Part shown: piece by piece, positions 17,256-27,489 of the stretch
How the letters are laid out: every line of letters begins with the position of its first letter
Position numbering within the stretch: position 1 is the stretch's first letter
Assembly (NCBI RefSeq): GCF_002858715.1
Contig: NZ_PJZH01000005.1
Coordinates: forward strand, 62,001 to 126,000
Direction: 5' to 3'
DNA: 64,000 nt
Source: Chimaeribacter coloradensis
GTDB lineage: Bacteria > Pseudomonadota > Gammaproteobacteria > Enterobacterales > Enterobacteriaceae
Notes under the pieces: model-generated
What the model saw: the letters and a program-made list of their open reading frames with translations, nothing else
What the model was told of the DNA's origin: nothing
Database searches by the model: none
Position numbers and translations under genes: made by a program

Positions 17256-18098
17256 TTACTCCGGGACGATCCACTTCACCAGCGTGTGGCCGTTGCCGGT
17301 CGGCACCAGCGTCTTGTGCAGCCACGGCAGTACGTTGTTCATCTGCTGCTCCAGCTTCCACGGCGGGTTAATCACAATCATGCCGGAGGCGGTCATGCCG
17401 CGCTGGTCGCTGTCCGGGCGCACCGCCAGCTCAATCTGCAGGATACGGCGGATGCCGGTGGCTTCGAGATCGCGCGTCAGGCGTTTGATCTGCTGGCGCA
17501 TCACCACCGGGTACCACAGGGCGTAGGTGCCGGTGGCAAAGCGTTTGTAGCCTTCCTGAATCCCTTTCACCACATCCTGATAGTCGGTTTTCATCTCATA
17601 CGGCGGGTCAATCAGGATCAGCCCACGGCGTGAAAGCGGCGGCAACTGCGATTTCAGCTGTTGGTAGCCGTCTGCTCTCAGCACTTTGGCCCGCTCATCT
17701 TTCTGGAATTCACTGCGCAGCAGCGGGTAGTCGCTGGAGTGCAGCTCCGTCAGGTGAAGCTTGTCCTGCTCACGCAGCAGGTGGCGCGCAATCAGCGGGG
17801 AGCCGGGGTAGTAACGCAGCGTGCCGGTGCGGTTAAACGCGCGCACCGCATCCAGATAGGGGGCCAGCTCCTCCGGCAGGTTCTCCTGTTGCCAGAGGCG
17901 GCCGATGCCCTCCAGGTACTCCCCGGTGCGTTCCGCATGTTCGCCGCTGAGCTGGTAGCGCCCGGCCCCGGAGTGGGTGTCCAGATAGAGGAAAGGTTTC
18001 TCTTTCTCTTTCAGCGACTCAATGATCAGGCTCTGAACGGTGTGTTTCAGCACGTCGGCGTGGTTGCCGGCGTGGAAGCTGTGGCGGTAACTAAGCAT
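17256..18098 (-). CDS. rlmJ: 23S rRNA (adenine2030-N6)-methyltransferase
   Basis: Uses S-adenosylmethionine to methylate A2030 of 23S rRNA. The 280-residue product starts [20 protein letters not shown] as in E. coli RlmJ. The SAM-binding segment is near [13 protein letters not shown] (residues 37-48) and the catalytic DPPY at 164-167. It is convergent with rbn, with 54 bp and no clear U-rich terminator between them. Confidence 0.96.
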   Translation of the reverse strand: MLSYRHSFHAGNHADVLKHTVQSLIIESLKEKEKPFLYLDTHSGAGRYQLSGEHAERTGEYLEGIGRLWQQENLPEELAPYLDAVRAFNRTGTLRYYPGSPLIARHLLREQDKLHLTELHSSDYPLLRSEFQKDERAKVLRADGYQQLKSQLPPLSRRGLILIDPPYEMKTDYQDVVKGIQEGYKRFATGTYALWYPVVMRQQIKRLTRDLEATGIRRILQIELAVRPDSDQRGMTASGMIVINPPWKLEQQMNNVLPWLHKTLVPTGNGHTLVKWIVPE

Positions 18099-18408
18099 GG
18101 CGGTAAAGGTTCCGGTTTTTAAGGATGCACTGCGACATCAGGCAAAATGGCAATCGCCGCACCGCACCCGCCTGGCGGGCAGGCGGCAGGCGCTCAGGGG
18201 CGCCGGGGGCGATAAAGCAACGCCCTGCCGGGTGCGGCAGGGAGGCATGCGGCACAGTATAAACTGTCTGGCGGTGAAAAAGGGAAAAGCCTTTTGCCCT
18301 CTGCGAGACAGGTTCCAGGAATCGCGCGCCGGCCGCTATTCTCCTTGCTATCACCCCCCTCACCATTACAATGCCAACGCATTGAAATTCATTGAAGAGC
18401 CAAAGCCC

Positions 18409-20163
18409 ATGGAGTTGTTGCGCGTTGTGTTCCGCCAGTACCGCTGGCCTTTTCTGATGGTAATCCTGCTCAGCCTGGCCAGCGCCGCGCTGGGTATCGG
18501 CCTTATCGCCTTCATCAATACCCGCTTAATCAACAGCTTCGGCGGTTCACTGGCGGTGCTGCCGGAGTTCCTGGGCTTCCTGGTGCTGCTGATGGCGGTC
18601 ACGCTCGGCTCACAGCTGGCGCTGACCACACTGGGGCACCACTTTGTCTACCAGTTGCGCGGCGAATACATCAAACGGATTCTCGATACCCATGTGGCGC
18701 GCATTGAGCAGATCGGCAGCGCCCAGTTGCAGGCGAGCCTGAGCAGTGACATCCGCAACATCACGCTGGCGTTTGTGCGCCTGCCGGAGCTGTTGCAGGG
18801 GATCATTTTGACGGTGGGCTGCGCCCTCTACCTGGGCTGGCTGTCGCCGAAAATGCTGGTGGTCACCGCGCTCTGGCTGGTGGTGACCATCGTGGGTGGC
18901 TGGCTGCTGGTGGCGCGCGTCTACCGCCACCTGAGCAGCGTGCGCGAGGCCGAGGATGCGCTCTATCAGGATTACCAGACGGTGATTGACGGCCGCAAAG
19001 AGCTGACGCTGAACCGCAGCCGCGCCCGCCATATCTTTGAAGAAGAGTACCAGCAGCATGCGCAGGCCTATCGCCGCCATGTGATCCGTGCCGATACCTT
19101 CCACCTCAGCGCCGTGAACTGGTCAAATATTATGATGCTGGGGGCCATCGGGGCGGTGTTCTTTATGGCGAACCGCCTGGGCTGGGCCAATACCGCGGTG
19201 GCCGCGACTTACTCCCTGACGCTGCTGTTCCTGCGCACCCCGCTGTTGCAGGCGGTGGGCGCGCTGCCGGTGCTGCTCAGCGCGCAGGTGGCGTTCCGCA
19301 AGCTCAAGGCGCTGGAGCTGGTGCCGCACCAGCCGGGCTTCCCGGCCGCCTCCGCCCCGCCACAGTGGCAGACGCTGGAGCTGCGCGACGTCACCTTCCG
19401 CTACGCCGGGGCCGGGTTTGAGGTTGGCCCGGTGAACCTGACGCTGCGCCGGGGCGAACTGGTGTTCCTGATCGGCGGCAACGGCAGCGGCAAATCGACG
19501 CTGGCGATGCTGCTGACCGGGCTTTACACACCGACCTCCGGCACCCTGCTGGTGGATGGTGTGCCGGTCACCGCAGAGACGCTGCCCGCTTACCGGGCGC
19601 TGTTCTCCGCCGTCTTTACCGATTTCCACCTGTTTGGCCGCGCCATGGGGCCGCAGGGCAGCGAGCCGGATGCGGCGCTGGTGCAGAGCTGGCTGACGCG
19701 GCTGAACATGGCGGAAAAACTGACCTGGAAAGAGGGCGAGGTGACTAACCTGAAGCTCTCCCAGGGCCAGCGCAAGCGCGTGGCGCTGCTGATGGCAGTG
19801 GCCGAGCAGCGGGATGTGCTGCTGCTGGATGAGTGGGCCGCCGATCAGGACCCGCAGTTCCGCCGCACTTTCTACCGTGAACTGCTGCCGCAACTGCACA
19901 AGATGGGCAAGACGGTCGTCGCCATCAGCCACGACGATCACTATTTCGAACACGCTGACCGTCTGCTGGAGATGCGCACCGGCCACCTGCATGAGCTGAC
20001 CGGTGAGGCGCGTCTGGCCGCCAGCCGCGATGCCGTGGCGCAGATCAACCAGGCCGCGGCCCCGGCAGACAGCGCTGCCGCACCCGCAGAAAATTATACC
20101 GTTCCCGCAGAAAACCGCGCCGCACCCGCTGAGAGTGAGGCGACGGGCCACGGGGTGCATTGA
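18409..20163 (+). CDS. yojI: YojI/SyrD-type cyclic-peptide ABC exporter
   Basis: A 584-residue half-transporter: six membrane helices (residues about 15-300) fused to an ABC ATPase. Walker A is [10 protein letters not shown], the signature [13 protein letters not shown] and Walker [14 protein letters not shown]; the 'WAADQDP' text is typical of the cyclic-peptide exporters YojI, SyrD and PvdE. E. coli YojI (547 aa) exports microcin J25. The last ~45 residues form an Ala/Pro-rich tail with imperfect PAEN/PAES repeats not expected in the family. The ATG at 18409 follows GAAGAG; an open frame running back to 18097 overlaps rlmJ and has no family similarity. It lies between rlmJ and prlC, where E. 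coli has no such gene. Confidence 0.85.
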   Translation: MELLRVVFRQYRWPFLMVILLSLASAALGIGLIAFINTRLINSFGGSLAVLPEFLGFLVLLMAVTLGSQLALTTLGHHFVYQLRGEYIKRILDTHVARIEQIGSAQLQASLSSDIRNITLAFVRLPELLQGIILTVGCALYLGWLSPKMLVVTALWLVVTIVGGWLLVARVYRHLSSVREAEDALYQDYQTVIDGRKELTLNRSRARHIFEEEYQQHAQAYRRHVIRADTFHLSAVNWSNIMMLGAIGAVFFMANRLGWANTAVAATYSLTLLFLRTPLLQAVGALPVLLSAQVAFRKLKALELVPHQPGFPAASAPPQWQTLELRDVTFRYAGAGFEVGPVNLTLRRGELVFLIGGNGSGKSTLAMLLTGLYTPTSGTLLVDGVPVTAETLPAYRALFSAVFTDFHLFGRAMGPQGSEPDAALVQSWLTRLNMAEKLTWKEGEVTNLKLSQGQRKRVALLMAVAEQRDVLLLDEWAADQDPQFRRTFYRELLPQLHKMGKTVVAISHDDHYFEHADRLLEMRTGHLHELTGEARLAASRDAVAQINQAAAPADSAAAPAENYTVPAENRAAPAESEATGHGVH

Positions 20164-20279
20164 TTTTCACTACACTTGACCTCATGTTAATGACTGGCCT
20201 TTAAAAAGGGCGCTGAGGCGCCTTGACAGCCGGGCGCAGAAACAGGCGACCGGCCCACAACGACAAACAGGACTGCCCT

Positions 20280-22322
20280 ATGACAAACCCGTTGCTGACG
20301 CCTTTTACCCTGCCGCCGTTCTCCAAAATTGAACCTGAACACATTGTGCCGGCGATGGAATCCGCGCTGGATGCGTGCCGCAAAACGGTCGAGAGCGTGG
20401 TCGCGCAGGGCGGGCCCTACACCTGGGATAACCTCTGCCAGCCGCTGGCCGAGTCCGATGACCGCCTGAGCCGCATTTTCTCGCCGGTCAGCCACCTGAA
20501 CTCCGTGAAAAACAGCCCGGAGCTGCGCGCCGCCTATGAACAGTGCCTGCCGCTGCTCTCCGAATACAGCACCTGGGTCGGCCAGCATGCCGGCCTGTAC
20601 CAGGCTTACCGCGACCTGAAAGAGGGCGACAACTTCGCCCGGCTCACCGCGCCGCAACAGAAAGCGGTGGACAACGCGCTGCGTGATTTCGAACTCTCCG
20701 GCATCGGCCTGTCGCCGGAAAAACAGAAGCGCTACGGGGAAATCTCTACCCGCCTGTCGGAGCTCGGCTCGACCTACAGCAACAACGTGCTGGATGCGAC
20801 CATGGGCTGGAGCAAACTGATCACCGACGTCAACGACCTCGCCGGGATGCCGGAAAGCGCGCTGGCCGCCGCACAGGCGCTGGCCGAATCCAAAGGGCAG
20901 GAGGGTTACCTGCTGACCCTGGACATCCCCAGCTATCTGCCGGTGATGACCTACTGCGACAACCAGGCGCTGCGTGAAGAGATGTACCGCGCCTACGGCA
21001 CCCGCGCCTCCGATCAGGGGCCGAACGCCGGGAAGTGGGACAACAGCGCCGTGATGGCGGAAGAGCTGGCGCTGCGCCATGAGCTGGCCCAGTTGCTGGG
21101 CTTCGCCTCATTCGCGGAGAAATCCCTGGCGACCAAAATGGCGGAAAGCCCGCAGCAGGTCATCGATTTCTTAAACGATCTGGCGAAACGCGCCCGCCCG
21201 CAAGGCGAGCAGGAGCTGGCCCAGCTGCGCGCCTTTGCCAAAGAACATTATGGCGTGGACGCGCTGGAAGCCTGGGACCTCTCCTACTACGGCGAGAAGC
21301 AGAAACAGCACCTGTTCTCCATCAGTGATGAGCAGCTGCGCCCCTACTTCCCAGAGCAGCGTGTGCTCGGCGGCCTGTTCGAGGTGGTGAAACGCATTTA
21401 CGGCATCACCGCCAAAGAGCGCCAGGACGTAGACACCTGGCACCCGGAAGTACGCTTCTTTGACCTGTTTGATGAGCACGGCGAACTGCGCGGCAGCTTC
21501 TACCTTGACCTCTACGCCCGTGAGCACAAACGCGGCGGCGCCTGGATGGATGACTGCGTGGGCAGCCTGCGCAAAGCCAACGGCGAGCTGCAAAAGCCGG
21601 TCGCCTACCTGACCTGCAACTTTAACCGCCCGATCGGCGACAAACCTGCGCTGTTCACCCATAACGAAGTGACCACGCTGTTCCATGAGTTCGGCCACGG
21701 CCTGCACCACATGCTGACCCAAATCGACACCGCCGGTGTCGCCGGGATCAGCGGTGTGCCGTGGGATGCAGTGGAGCTGCCGAGCCAGTTTATGGAGAAC
21801 TGGTGCTGGGAGCCGGAGGCGCTGGCCTTTATCTCCGGCCACTACCAGACCGGCGAGCCGCTGCCGCAGGAGATGCTCGACAAACTGCTGGCGGCGAAGA
21901 ACTATCAGGCGGCGCTGTTCATCCTGCGTCAGCTGGAGTTCGGCCTGTTCGATTTCCGGATGCATGCTGAATATGACCCGGCGAAAGGCGCGCAGATCCT
22001 GGAGACCCTGGCCGAAGTGAAAAAACAGGTGGCGGTGGTGCCGTCCCCAAGCTGGGGCCGCTTCCCGCATGCCTTCAGCCACATCTTCGCCGGGGGCTAC
22101 GCCGCAGGGTACTACAGCTACCTGTGGGCCGAAGTGCTCTCTGCCGATGCCTACTCCCGCTTTGAGGAGGAAGGGATCTTTAACCGCGAAACCGGCCAGT
22201 CGTTCCTGGATAACATCCTGACGCGCGGCGGTTCTGAGGAGCCGATGGCGCTGTTCAAACGCTTCCGTGGCCGTGAGCCGCAGCTCGATGCGATGCTGCG
22301 CCACTACGGCATTAAAGGCTGA
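20280..22322 (+). CDS. prlC: Oligopeptidase A
   Basis: Cytoplasmic zinc metallopeptidase of family M3 that degrades oligopeptides, including cleaved signal peptides. The 680 residues equal E. coli PrlC. The catalytic HEFGH begins at H469, with the third zinc ligand downstream in the ELPSQFMENW region. The ATG at 20280 follows ACAGGACTG; an upstream in-frame start at 20223 is disfavoured by lack of similarity. It lies three bases before rsmJ, so the two form an operon as in E. coli. Confidence 0.97.
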   Translation: MTNPLLTPFTLPPFSKIEPEHIVPAMESALDACRKTVESVVAQGGPYTWDNLCQPLAESDDRLSRIFSPVSHLNSVKNSPELRAAYEQCLPLLSEYSTWVGQHAGLYQAYRDLKEGDNFARLTAPQQKAVDNALRDFELSGIGLSPEKQKRYGEISTRLSELGSTYSNNVLDATMGWSKLITDVNDLAGMPESALAAAQALAESKGQEGYLLTLDIPSYLPVMTYCDNQALREEMYRAYGTRASDQGPNAGKWDNSAVMAEELALRHELAQLLGFASFAEKSLATKMAESPQQVIDFLNDLAKRARPQGEQELAQLRAFAKEHYGVDALEAWDLSYYGEKQKQHLFSISDEQLRPYFPEQRVLGGLFEVVKRIYGITAKERQDVDTWHPEVRFFDLFDEHGELRGSFYLDLYAREHKRGGAWMDDCVGSLRKANGELQKPVAYLTCNFNRPIGDKPALFTHNEVTTLFHEFGHGLHHMLTQIDTAGVAGISGVPWDAVELPSQFMENWCWEPEALAFISGHYQTGEPLPQEMLDKLLAAKNYQAALFILRQLEFGLFDFRMHAEYDPAKGAQILETLAEVKKQVAVVPSPSWGRFPHAFSHIFAGGYAAGYYSYLWAEVLSADAYSRFEEEGIFNRETGQSFLDNILTRGGSEEPMALFKRFRGREPQLDAMLRHYGIKG

Positions 22323-22325
22323 CAG

Positions 22326-23078
22326 GTGAGCATCTGTTTACTCTGTGAAGAAGGCGCCGATCTCGGCGCCTTATCGCTTTTGGCCGCGCGCTGGCAGCTC
22401 ACCTCCGATGATGACGCCGTGATGGCGCTGGTGCTGACGCCGGAGCGCCTGGAACTGCGCAAGCGTGATGAGCCGAAACTGGGTGCCATCTATGTGGATT
22501 TCGTCACCGGTGCGATGGCGCACCGCCGCCGTTTCGGGGGCGGGCGCGGCGAGGCGGTGGCCAAAGCCGTAGGCATCAAAGGCAGTTACCTGCCGGACGT
22601 AGTGGATGCCACCGCCGGGCTGGGGCGCGATGCCTTTGTGCTGGCGGCGCTGGGCTGCCGGGTGCGGATGCTGGAACGCAACCCGGTGGTGGCCGCGCTG
22701 CTGGATGACGGCCTGCAACGCGGCTATCAGGATGCCGAGATTGGCCCCTGGCTGCGTGAGCGGCTGACGCTGCTGCACGCCTCCAGCCTCACGGCGCTGG
22801 CGGACATTGCCCCGCGGCCGGAGGTGGTCTATCTTGATCCCATGTACCCACACCGGCAGAAGAGTGCGCTGGTGAAAAAAGAGATGCGGGTCTTCCAGTC
22901 CCTGGTCGGGCCGGATCTCGATGCAGATGGGCTGCTGGCCCCGGCCCGGGCGCTGGCGACCAAACGGGTAGTGGTAAAACGCCCGGATTACGCCCCGCCG
23001 CTGGCAGGTATTGCCGCGCAGGCAGCCATTGAAACCAAGTCCCACCGGTTTGATCTTTACCCCGGCACCGGCAAATAA
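22326..23078 (+). CDS. rsmJ: 16S rRNA (guanine1516-N2)-methyltransferase
   Basis: SAM-dependent enzyme that methylates G1516 of 16S rRNA. The 250 residues match E. coli RsmJ throughout, including [20 protein letters not shown], the SAM-site [14 protein letters not shown] and the catalytic-loop LDPMYPH. It starts with GTG three bases after prlC, so translation is probably coupled. Confidence 0.97.
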   Translation: MSICLLCEEGADLGALSLLAARWQLTSDDDAVMALVLTPERLELRKRDEPKLGAIYVDFVTGAMAHRRRFGGGRGEAVAKAVGIKGSYLPDVVDATAGLGRDAFVLAALGCRVRMLERNPVVAALLDDGLQRGYQDAEIGPWLRERLTLLHASSLTALADIAPRPEVVYLDPMYPHRQKSALVKKEMRVFQSLVGPDLDADGLLAPARALATKRVVVKRPDYAPPLAGIAAQAAIETKSHRFDLYPGTGK

Positions 23079-23079
23079 G

Positions 23080-23130
23080 GTACCGGGTTAAGGTGCCGGC
23101 GCGGATAACGCGGCCCGGCACCTTGTACCT
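23080..23130. repeat. Nested inverted repeat after rsmJ
   Basis: Inner arms AAGGTGCCGG (23091-23100) and CCGGCACCTT (23116-23125), outer arms GGTAC and GTACC. No U-run follows, so it could be a Rho-dependent end, an mRNA-stabilising hairpin, or a protein site. Confidence 0.55.
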
Positions 23131-23222
23131 GTATTCTCTCTATTGATACCGCGGGAGATTTCCCTCCACGCGGTATTTTCTGTATGGTTCAAAAAACGCC
23201 CATCCCATTTAAGGAAACCGGC

Positions 23223-24068
23223 ATGGCACTCTATAGCATCGACGTCGTGGCACAACTCTGTGGTGTCAACCCGGTCACCCTGCGCTCCTGGCAACGGCAT
23301 GGACTATTGAAACCGCAGCGGGACGCTGACGGCAAACGGAGCTATTCGGACAGCGACATTTCACGGGCGCATATCATTTTGCACTGGGTGTCACGCGGGG
23401 TGCCGCTGACCCAAATCCGGGCGATTCTCTCCGGCGATGCGAAGCAGGTTTCCCAGGGCTGGCAGGCGCAGCAGGAGGCGCTGCTCTACCACCTTGAACA
23501 CCATGAGACGGCCAAACTGCGCCATCTGCTGTGGCGTTACGGGCGGGAAGTGCCGTCTGAGAATCTGGTCAATGATATTCTGCGCCCGCTGCGGCTGTTC
23601 CTCGGCTCCGGCCGCCAGGCGGCGCTGCTGCAACAGCGGGCGATGCTGGATGTGGCCATCATGGAGTATGCCAGTTTCACCATGCACACCGCCCGCAAGC
23701 GGCCGGGCGCGCCGGTGCTGCTGCTGGCCTGGCAGGCCAAAGACAGCCTGGAGCTGTGGCTGGAGGCGATCCGGCTGGTCAGCGAGGGGCTGAGGGTCGA
23801 ACTGCTGCCTTACCCGCTGCCGCAGCCGGAGCTGGAGCGCTATCAGGTAGAGAATTTCTTTATCTGGTCAGACAAAGCCTTAACCCTGTTACAGCAGTTG
23901 CAGTTTGAGGCGTGGCTGGCGAAAGGGCTGGCGGTGATGCTGATTGGGCCGGCGGCAAAAACGGTGTTTATGGCCCCGGTGGAGACGCCGCCCGTACCGG
24001 CCGCAGAAAATGACGGTGATATTCCACGTGATGACGCCGGGGATGATGCGGTGTCGTTACCGGCCTGA
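23223..24068 (+). CDS. MerR-type regulator, MlrA-like
   Basis: A 281-residue regulator with an N-terminal MerR winged-helix (residues 1-70: YSIDVVAQLCGVNPVTLRSWQRHGLLKPQR, then DISRAHIILHWVSRGVPLTQIRAIL). The DNA-binding part resembles MlrA/YehV, the activator of curli genes. The C-terminal 200 residues lack a Cys metal site or the cobalamin motif (ExxH) of CarH-type proteins and contain a Leu-rich helical region, so the ligand, if any, is unknown. The start at 23223 has AAGGAAA upstream, better than an ATG 13 codons earlier. The acidic tail DGDIPRDDAGDD is unusual. E. coli has no regulator here. Confidence 0.75.
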   Translation: MALYSIDVVAQLCGVNPVTLRSWQRHGLLKPQRDADGKRSYSDSDISRAHIILHWVSRGVPLTQIRAILSGDAKQVSQGWQAQQEALLYHLEHHETAKLRHLLWRYGREVPSENLVNDILRPLRLFLGSGRQAALLQQRAMLDVAIMEYASFTMHTARKRPGAPVLLLAWQAKDSLELWLEAIRLVSEGLRVELLPYPLPQPELERYQVENFFIWSDKALTLLQQLQFEAWLAKGLAVMLIGPAAKTVFMAPVETPPVPAAENDGDIPRDDAGDDAVSLPA

Positions 24069-24071
24069 AGA

Positions 24072-24095
24072 AGACGCCCGCGGGAGCGGGCGTCT
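24072..24095. terminator. Hairpin between the MlrA-like gene and uspA
   Basis: AGACGCCCGC-GGGA-GCGGGCGTCT, a perfect 10-bp stem between convergent genes but with only a weak T-run; likely a bidirectional terminator. Confidence 0.55.
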
Positions 24096-24109
24096 CGCTG
24101 CGTGCGGGG

Positions 24110-24547
24110 TTATTCGTCTTCGTCATCCTGCAACGGCACAATCAGCATGTCGATGTGGATGGTGTTAATCAGCTGGCGCGCGGAAGACATCAGCTTGCTC
24201 CAGAAATCCTGATGGTGGCCGCACACCACCAGATCGACATCATATTTCTTGATCGCATCCACCAGCACCTGCCCCAGGTCACCGCTGCCGCTCAGCGTCT
24301 CGGCAATCGGGTAGCCCGCACTGGTGGAAAGCTCCGTCAGTGCGTTGTGGGTCTCTTCTGAGATACGCTTCTGCATATCCCCCAGGTTGACATCAATCAG
24401 GCCGGTGTAGAGATCGGAATAGTTAACATCGACGTGGATCAGGGAGACTTTGGCATTGTAAGGTCTTGCCATTGAAACCGCCTTGTCGACCAGGATCTTG
24501 CTCTCCGGGGACAGGTCAACAGCAATCAGAATATGTTGGTAAGCCAT
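24110..24547 (-). CDS. uspA: Universal stress protein A
   Basis: A 145-residue cytoplasmic UspA-type protein produced in growth arrest and stress in relatives. It begins [20 protein letters not shown] and carries the VCGHHQDFW block. As in E. coli UspA it lacks the G-2x-G-9x-G(S/T) ATP-binding signature of the ATP-binding Usp class. It is divergent from uspB with a 709-bp gap, the same pairing as in E. coli. Confidence 0.97.
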   Translation of the reverse strand: MAYQHILIAVDLSPESKILVDKAVSMARPYNAKVSLIHVDVNYSDLYTGLIDVNLGDMQKRISEETHNALTELSTSAGYPIAETLSGSGDLGQVLVDAIKKYDVDLVVCGHHQDFWSKLMSSARQLINTIHIDMLIVPLQDDEDE

Positions 24548-25256
24548 AAGTGTACTCCTTCCATAAAGCCGGTTAAAAAATCACTTTCTGAGAGGCCATC
24601 CGGTGCCGGAACGCGCCCCGGCAGCCCCACCTGAATCATTGTTGTTTTAGCTCGTCGCGCCGCTCCCGGCTGCGTGATGCACAGTATGCTTTTCGCCCTG
24701 AATTGCCACGCCTTAACCCATTGTTGCGTAACCTCTTCACCTGAGGCGCAGCCCGGGGATGCCGTGGCCTGTTCCCGTTTTACACCTCAACGCCCGAAAA
24801 GTACGCTTTTTTCTGTTCCCTTTGGGCGTTTGTGTGAGAAATATCAGCAGCATGAGTTAAGTATAGCGCTTCCGGGGCCGTTCAGATTTTATCATTACTT
24901 TGCAGGCGATCCGGCGGCGGGGTGGCCGGGGCGTGAAGGGGGTCACGCCGGGTTGCAAACCACCCTGCGGCCTGTGCAGCAGGGGGTGATCCGGCCACGG
25001 CACAGCACAGTGCGCCGCACAGAAACCCACTCCGCTGAACAAATTGTTCTTAAGGCACGCCGTTTTACTTTTTCATTTTCTACACTGAATAAGGAGCGAC
25101 CGCTCGGCGTGTGCCGGCTGCGGCAGCTCAATAAAAAGATGATCCAGGGGCAGGCAGGTAAACGCCCCGGTATGTCAGGAGTCAAGCAGACGCAGGGCGG
25201 GCGTGTTCCCCTGCCGGCACAGACCGGCGGCGGGAGCCATGCCCTGAGGGGGGATC
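24548..25256. promoter_or_regulatory. uspA-uspB divergent intergenic region
   Basis: 709 bp. It must hold the promoters of both stress genes. I see no CRP, Fur or other site that I can support and no small gene with a ribosome-binding site. A long plus-strand open frame crosses it but has no protein-like composition. Confidence 0.6.
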
Positions 25257-25592
25257 ATGATCAGTACTGTTGCGCTGTTTTGGGCATTATGTGTGGTGTG
25301 TGTTATCAATATGGCGCGCTACTTCTCTTCATTGCGGGCCTTACTGGTGGTGCTGCGCGGCTGCGATCCGCTGCTCTACCAGTATGTGGACGGCGGGGGG
25401 TTCTTTACCTCACACGGCCAGCCCAGCAAGCAGATCAGGCTGGTGCGCTATATCTATTCCCAACGCTATCTTGATCATCATGATCCTGAGTTTATCCGCC
25501 GCTGTGCGCGGGTCCGCGGGCAATTTATCCTGACCAGTGCCCTGTGCGGCCTGGTGGTCATCAGCCTGGTGGCGATGATGATCTGGTACTGA
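25257..25592 (+). CDS. uspB: Universal stress protein B
   Basis: A 111-residue inner-membrane protein, the same length as E. coli UspB. It has an N-terminal membrane segment (residues 2-20) and a C-terminal one (about 88-108), with a basic central loop containing [19 protein letters not shown]. In E. coli it is RpoS-dependent and needed for ethanol resistance in stationary phase. It ends at the terminator at 25608-25638, shared with the convergent pitA. Confidence 0.95.
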   Translation: MISTVALFWALCVVCVINMARYFSSLRALLVVLRGCDPLLYQYVDGGGFFTSHGQPSKQIRLVRYIYSQRYLDHHDPEFIRRCARVRGQFILTSALCGLVVISLVAMMIWY

Positions 25593-25607
25593 GGCGATAA
25601 ACGGCAT

Positions 25608-25638
25608 AAAAAAAGGCGGCCCCCAGGGGCCGCCTTTT
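25608..25638. terminator. Bidirectional terminator between uspB and pitA
   Basis: AAAAGGCGGCCCC and GGGGCCGCCTTTT arms with flanking A- and T-runs. Confidence 0.88.
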
Positions 25639-25673
25639 CTTTGCCTGCTGCCCGGCAGCGCCGGGGTGGCAGG

Positions 25674-27173
25674 TTAAATCAGCTGCAATGCCAGCCAGTA
25701 GAGCACGCCGGAAAGCACAATCGCAATCGGCAGGGTCAGGAACCAGGCCAGCAGGATGTTTTTCACGGTTTTGCTCTGCACGCCGCCGCCATCCACGATC
25801 ATGGTGCCTGCCACCGCAGAGGAGAGCACATGAGTGGTGGAGACCGGCATACCGGTGTAACTGGCCACGCCAATCGACACCGCCGCCGTCATCTGCGCGG
25901 AGACGCCCTGGGCGTAGGTCATGCCTTTTTTACCGATCTTCTCACCAATGGTGGTGGCCACACGGCGCCAGCCCACCATGGTCCCGAGGGAGAGCGCCAG
26001 CGCTACCGCCAGGATGATCCAGACCGGGGCATACTCTACCGTAGCCAGCAGGTCAGTACGCAGGTTGTTGAGGAAGCGCTTGTCTTCCGCTGCGGTGCCC
26101 GGCAGCTTGGCCGCTTTCTCAGCCGTGTCGGCCACGCACATCAGCAGGCGGCGCATATGGCTGCGCTGCTCCACGGACAGGTCACTGTAGCTTGACAGGT
26201 TGGTCAGCAGCGCCTGGGCGTGGTTAATCGCGACCAGGGCGCGGCTGCTGTCACAGTGGAACTCTTTCGGCGTATCCGGCACGGTCTCTTCCGGCGTCGG
26301 TACCAGCGGGGTCTGCACTGCCACCTGCGACAGCGCATCACTGTGCTGCTGATAATACTGCTGCAGGTGTACCACGGCATCACGGGTGCGGGTGATGTCA
26401 TACCCGGTGGCATTCATATTGACCACGAAGCCCGCCGGGGCCACCCCGATCAGCACCAGCATAATCAGGCCGATGCCTTTCTGGCCGTCATTCGCGCCGT
26501 GCGAGAAGCTGACGCCAATCGCAGAGAGGATCAGGGCGGTACGCGTCCAGAACGGCGGCTTTTTCTTGCCGTCGACCTTTTCACGCTCTGCCGGGGTCAT
26601 ATGGATGCGGCGGCGCTTCTTGGTGCCGCTCCAGTAGCGGCGCAGCAGGAAGACCACTGCGCCCGCCAGCCCCAGGCCGACCAGCGGAGAGATGATCAGC
26701 GACAGGAAAATGCTGACCATTTTCGGGATGTTCAGCGCATCCACCACGGAGCTGTCCGTGACGATGGCGTTGGTCAGCCCGATGCCGATGATGGCACCAA
26801 TCAGGGTGTGGGAACTGGAGGCCGGCAAACCGAAGTACCAGGTGCCGAGGTTCCAGATAATCGCCGCCAGCAGCATGGAGAAGACCATGGCCAAGCCGTG
26901 GGCAGACCCCACGTTCAACAGCAGATCGGTAGGTAATAAATGGACAATAGCGTAAGCAACACTCAATCCGCCGAGTATGACGCCAAGGAAGTTAAAGAAA
27001 CCCGCCATTACGACCGCAATTTGCGAACGCATAGCACGGGTATAGATTACAGTGGCTACCGCATTCGCCGTGTCGTGGAAGCCGTTAATGGCTTCATAGA
27101 ACAGGACAAACAGGAGCGCGAGGACTAACAACAGGCCGGTATGGAAATCCAGCCCAGCGAACAGATGTAGCAT
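25674..27173 (-). CDS. pitA: Low-affinity phosphate (metal-phosphate):H+ symporter
   Basis: A 499-residue inner-membrane carrier identical in length to E. coli PitA. Twin PiT signatures are present: [21 protein letters not shown] near the N-terminus and [15 protein letters not shown] at mid-protein. [16 protein letters not shown] and [12 protein letters not shown] are the matching pair of substrate-site repeats. A hydrophilic loop with many Arg/Lys and a poorly conserved insert (residues about 270-340) separates the halves. It transports neutral metal-phosphate complexes. It sits next to uspB and yhiN as in E. coli. Confidence 0.97.
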   Translation of the reverse strand: MLHLFAGLDFHTGLLLVLALLFVLFYEAINGFHDTANAVATVIYTRAMRSQIAVVMAGFFNFLGVILGGLSVAYAIVHLLPTDLLLNVGSAHGLAMVFSMLLAAIIWNLGTWYFGLPASSSHTLIGAIIGIGLTNAIVTDSSVVDALNIPKMVSIFLSLIISPLVGLGLAGAVVFLLRRYWSGTKKRRRIHMTPAEREKVDGKKKPPFWTRTALILSAIGVSFSHGANDGQKGIGLIMLVLIGVAPAGFVVNMNATGYDITRTRDAVVHLQQYYQQHSDALSQVAVQTPLVPTPEETVPDTPKEFHCDSSRALVAINHAQALLTNLSSYSDLSVEQRSHMRRLLMCVADTAEKAAKLPGTAAEDKRFLNNLRTDLLATVEYAPVWIILAVALALSLGTMVGWRRVATTIGEKIGKKGMTYAQGVSAQMTAAVSIGVASYTGMPVSTTHVLSSAVAGTMIVDGGGVQSKTVKNILLAWFLTLPIAIVLSGVLYWLALQLI

Positions 27174-27489
27174 AAGCGTTACGCCAGTTGGTGGACATGA
27201 ACGCGGCGCATTATCCGCGAGAAGGGGGGGTATCGGAAAGCAAAATATGACCTTTTTTTGACAAAAGCATCGTTACGGTCACGGTTTTTTTGAAAAAATT
27301 TAACAGAAATCATGCTGTTAATAAGCCTTACGGTTTTTAACGTTTGGTTACGCTGGTACTTCCGGCAGGGCAGACATACAATTTGCCGCCTGAATACTCC
27401 GCCGCAAGAGGCCCGATGTCTCTTTATATGTAGCAGATAATTCAGGCATATCGCGTAAATACAGTGACTTTATTAGCAGAGGTAGGGCA
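27174..27489. other. pitA-yhiN divergent intergenic region
   Basis: 316 bp, A+T-rich near pitA; promoters of both genes must be here. No recognised operator or small gene was found. Confidence 0.55.

Noticed and set aside
18097-18408. N-terminal extension of the YojI-type exporter
   Set aside because: Overlaps the rlmJ start region, lacks similarity, and the ATG at 18409 gives the family N-terminus.
24674-25474. 266-codon frame crossing the uspA-uspB gap and overlapping uspB
   Set aside because: No domain text, no ribosome-binding site, and it overlaps uspB in another frame.
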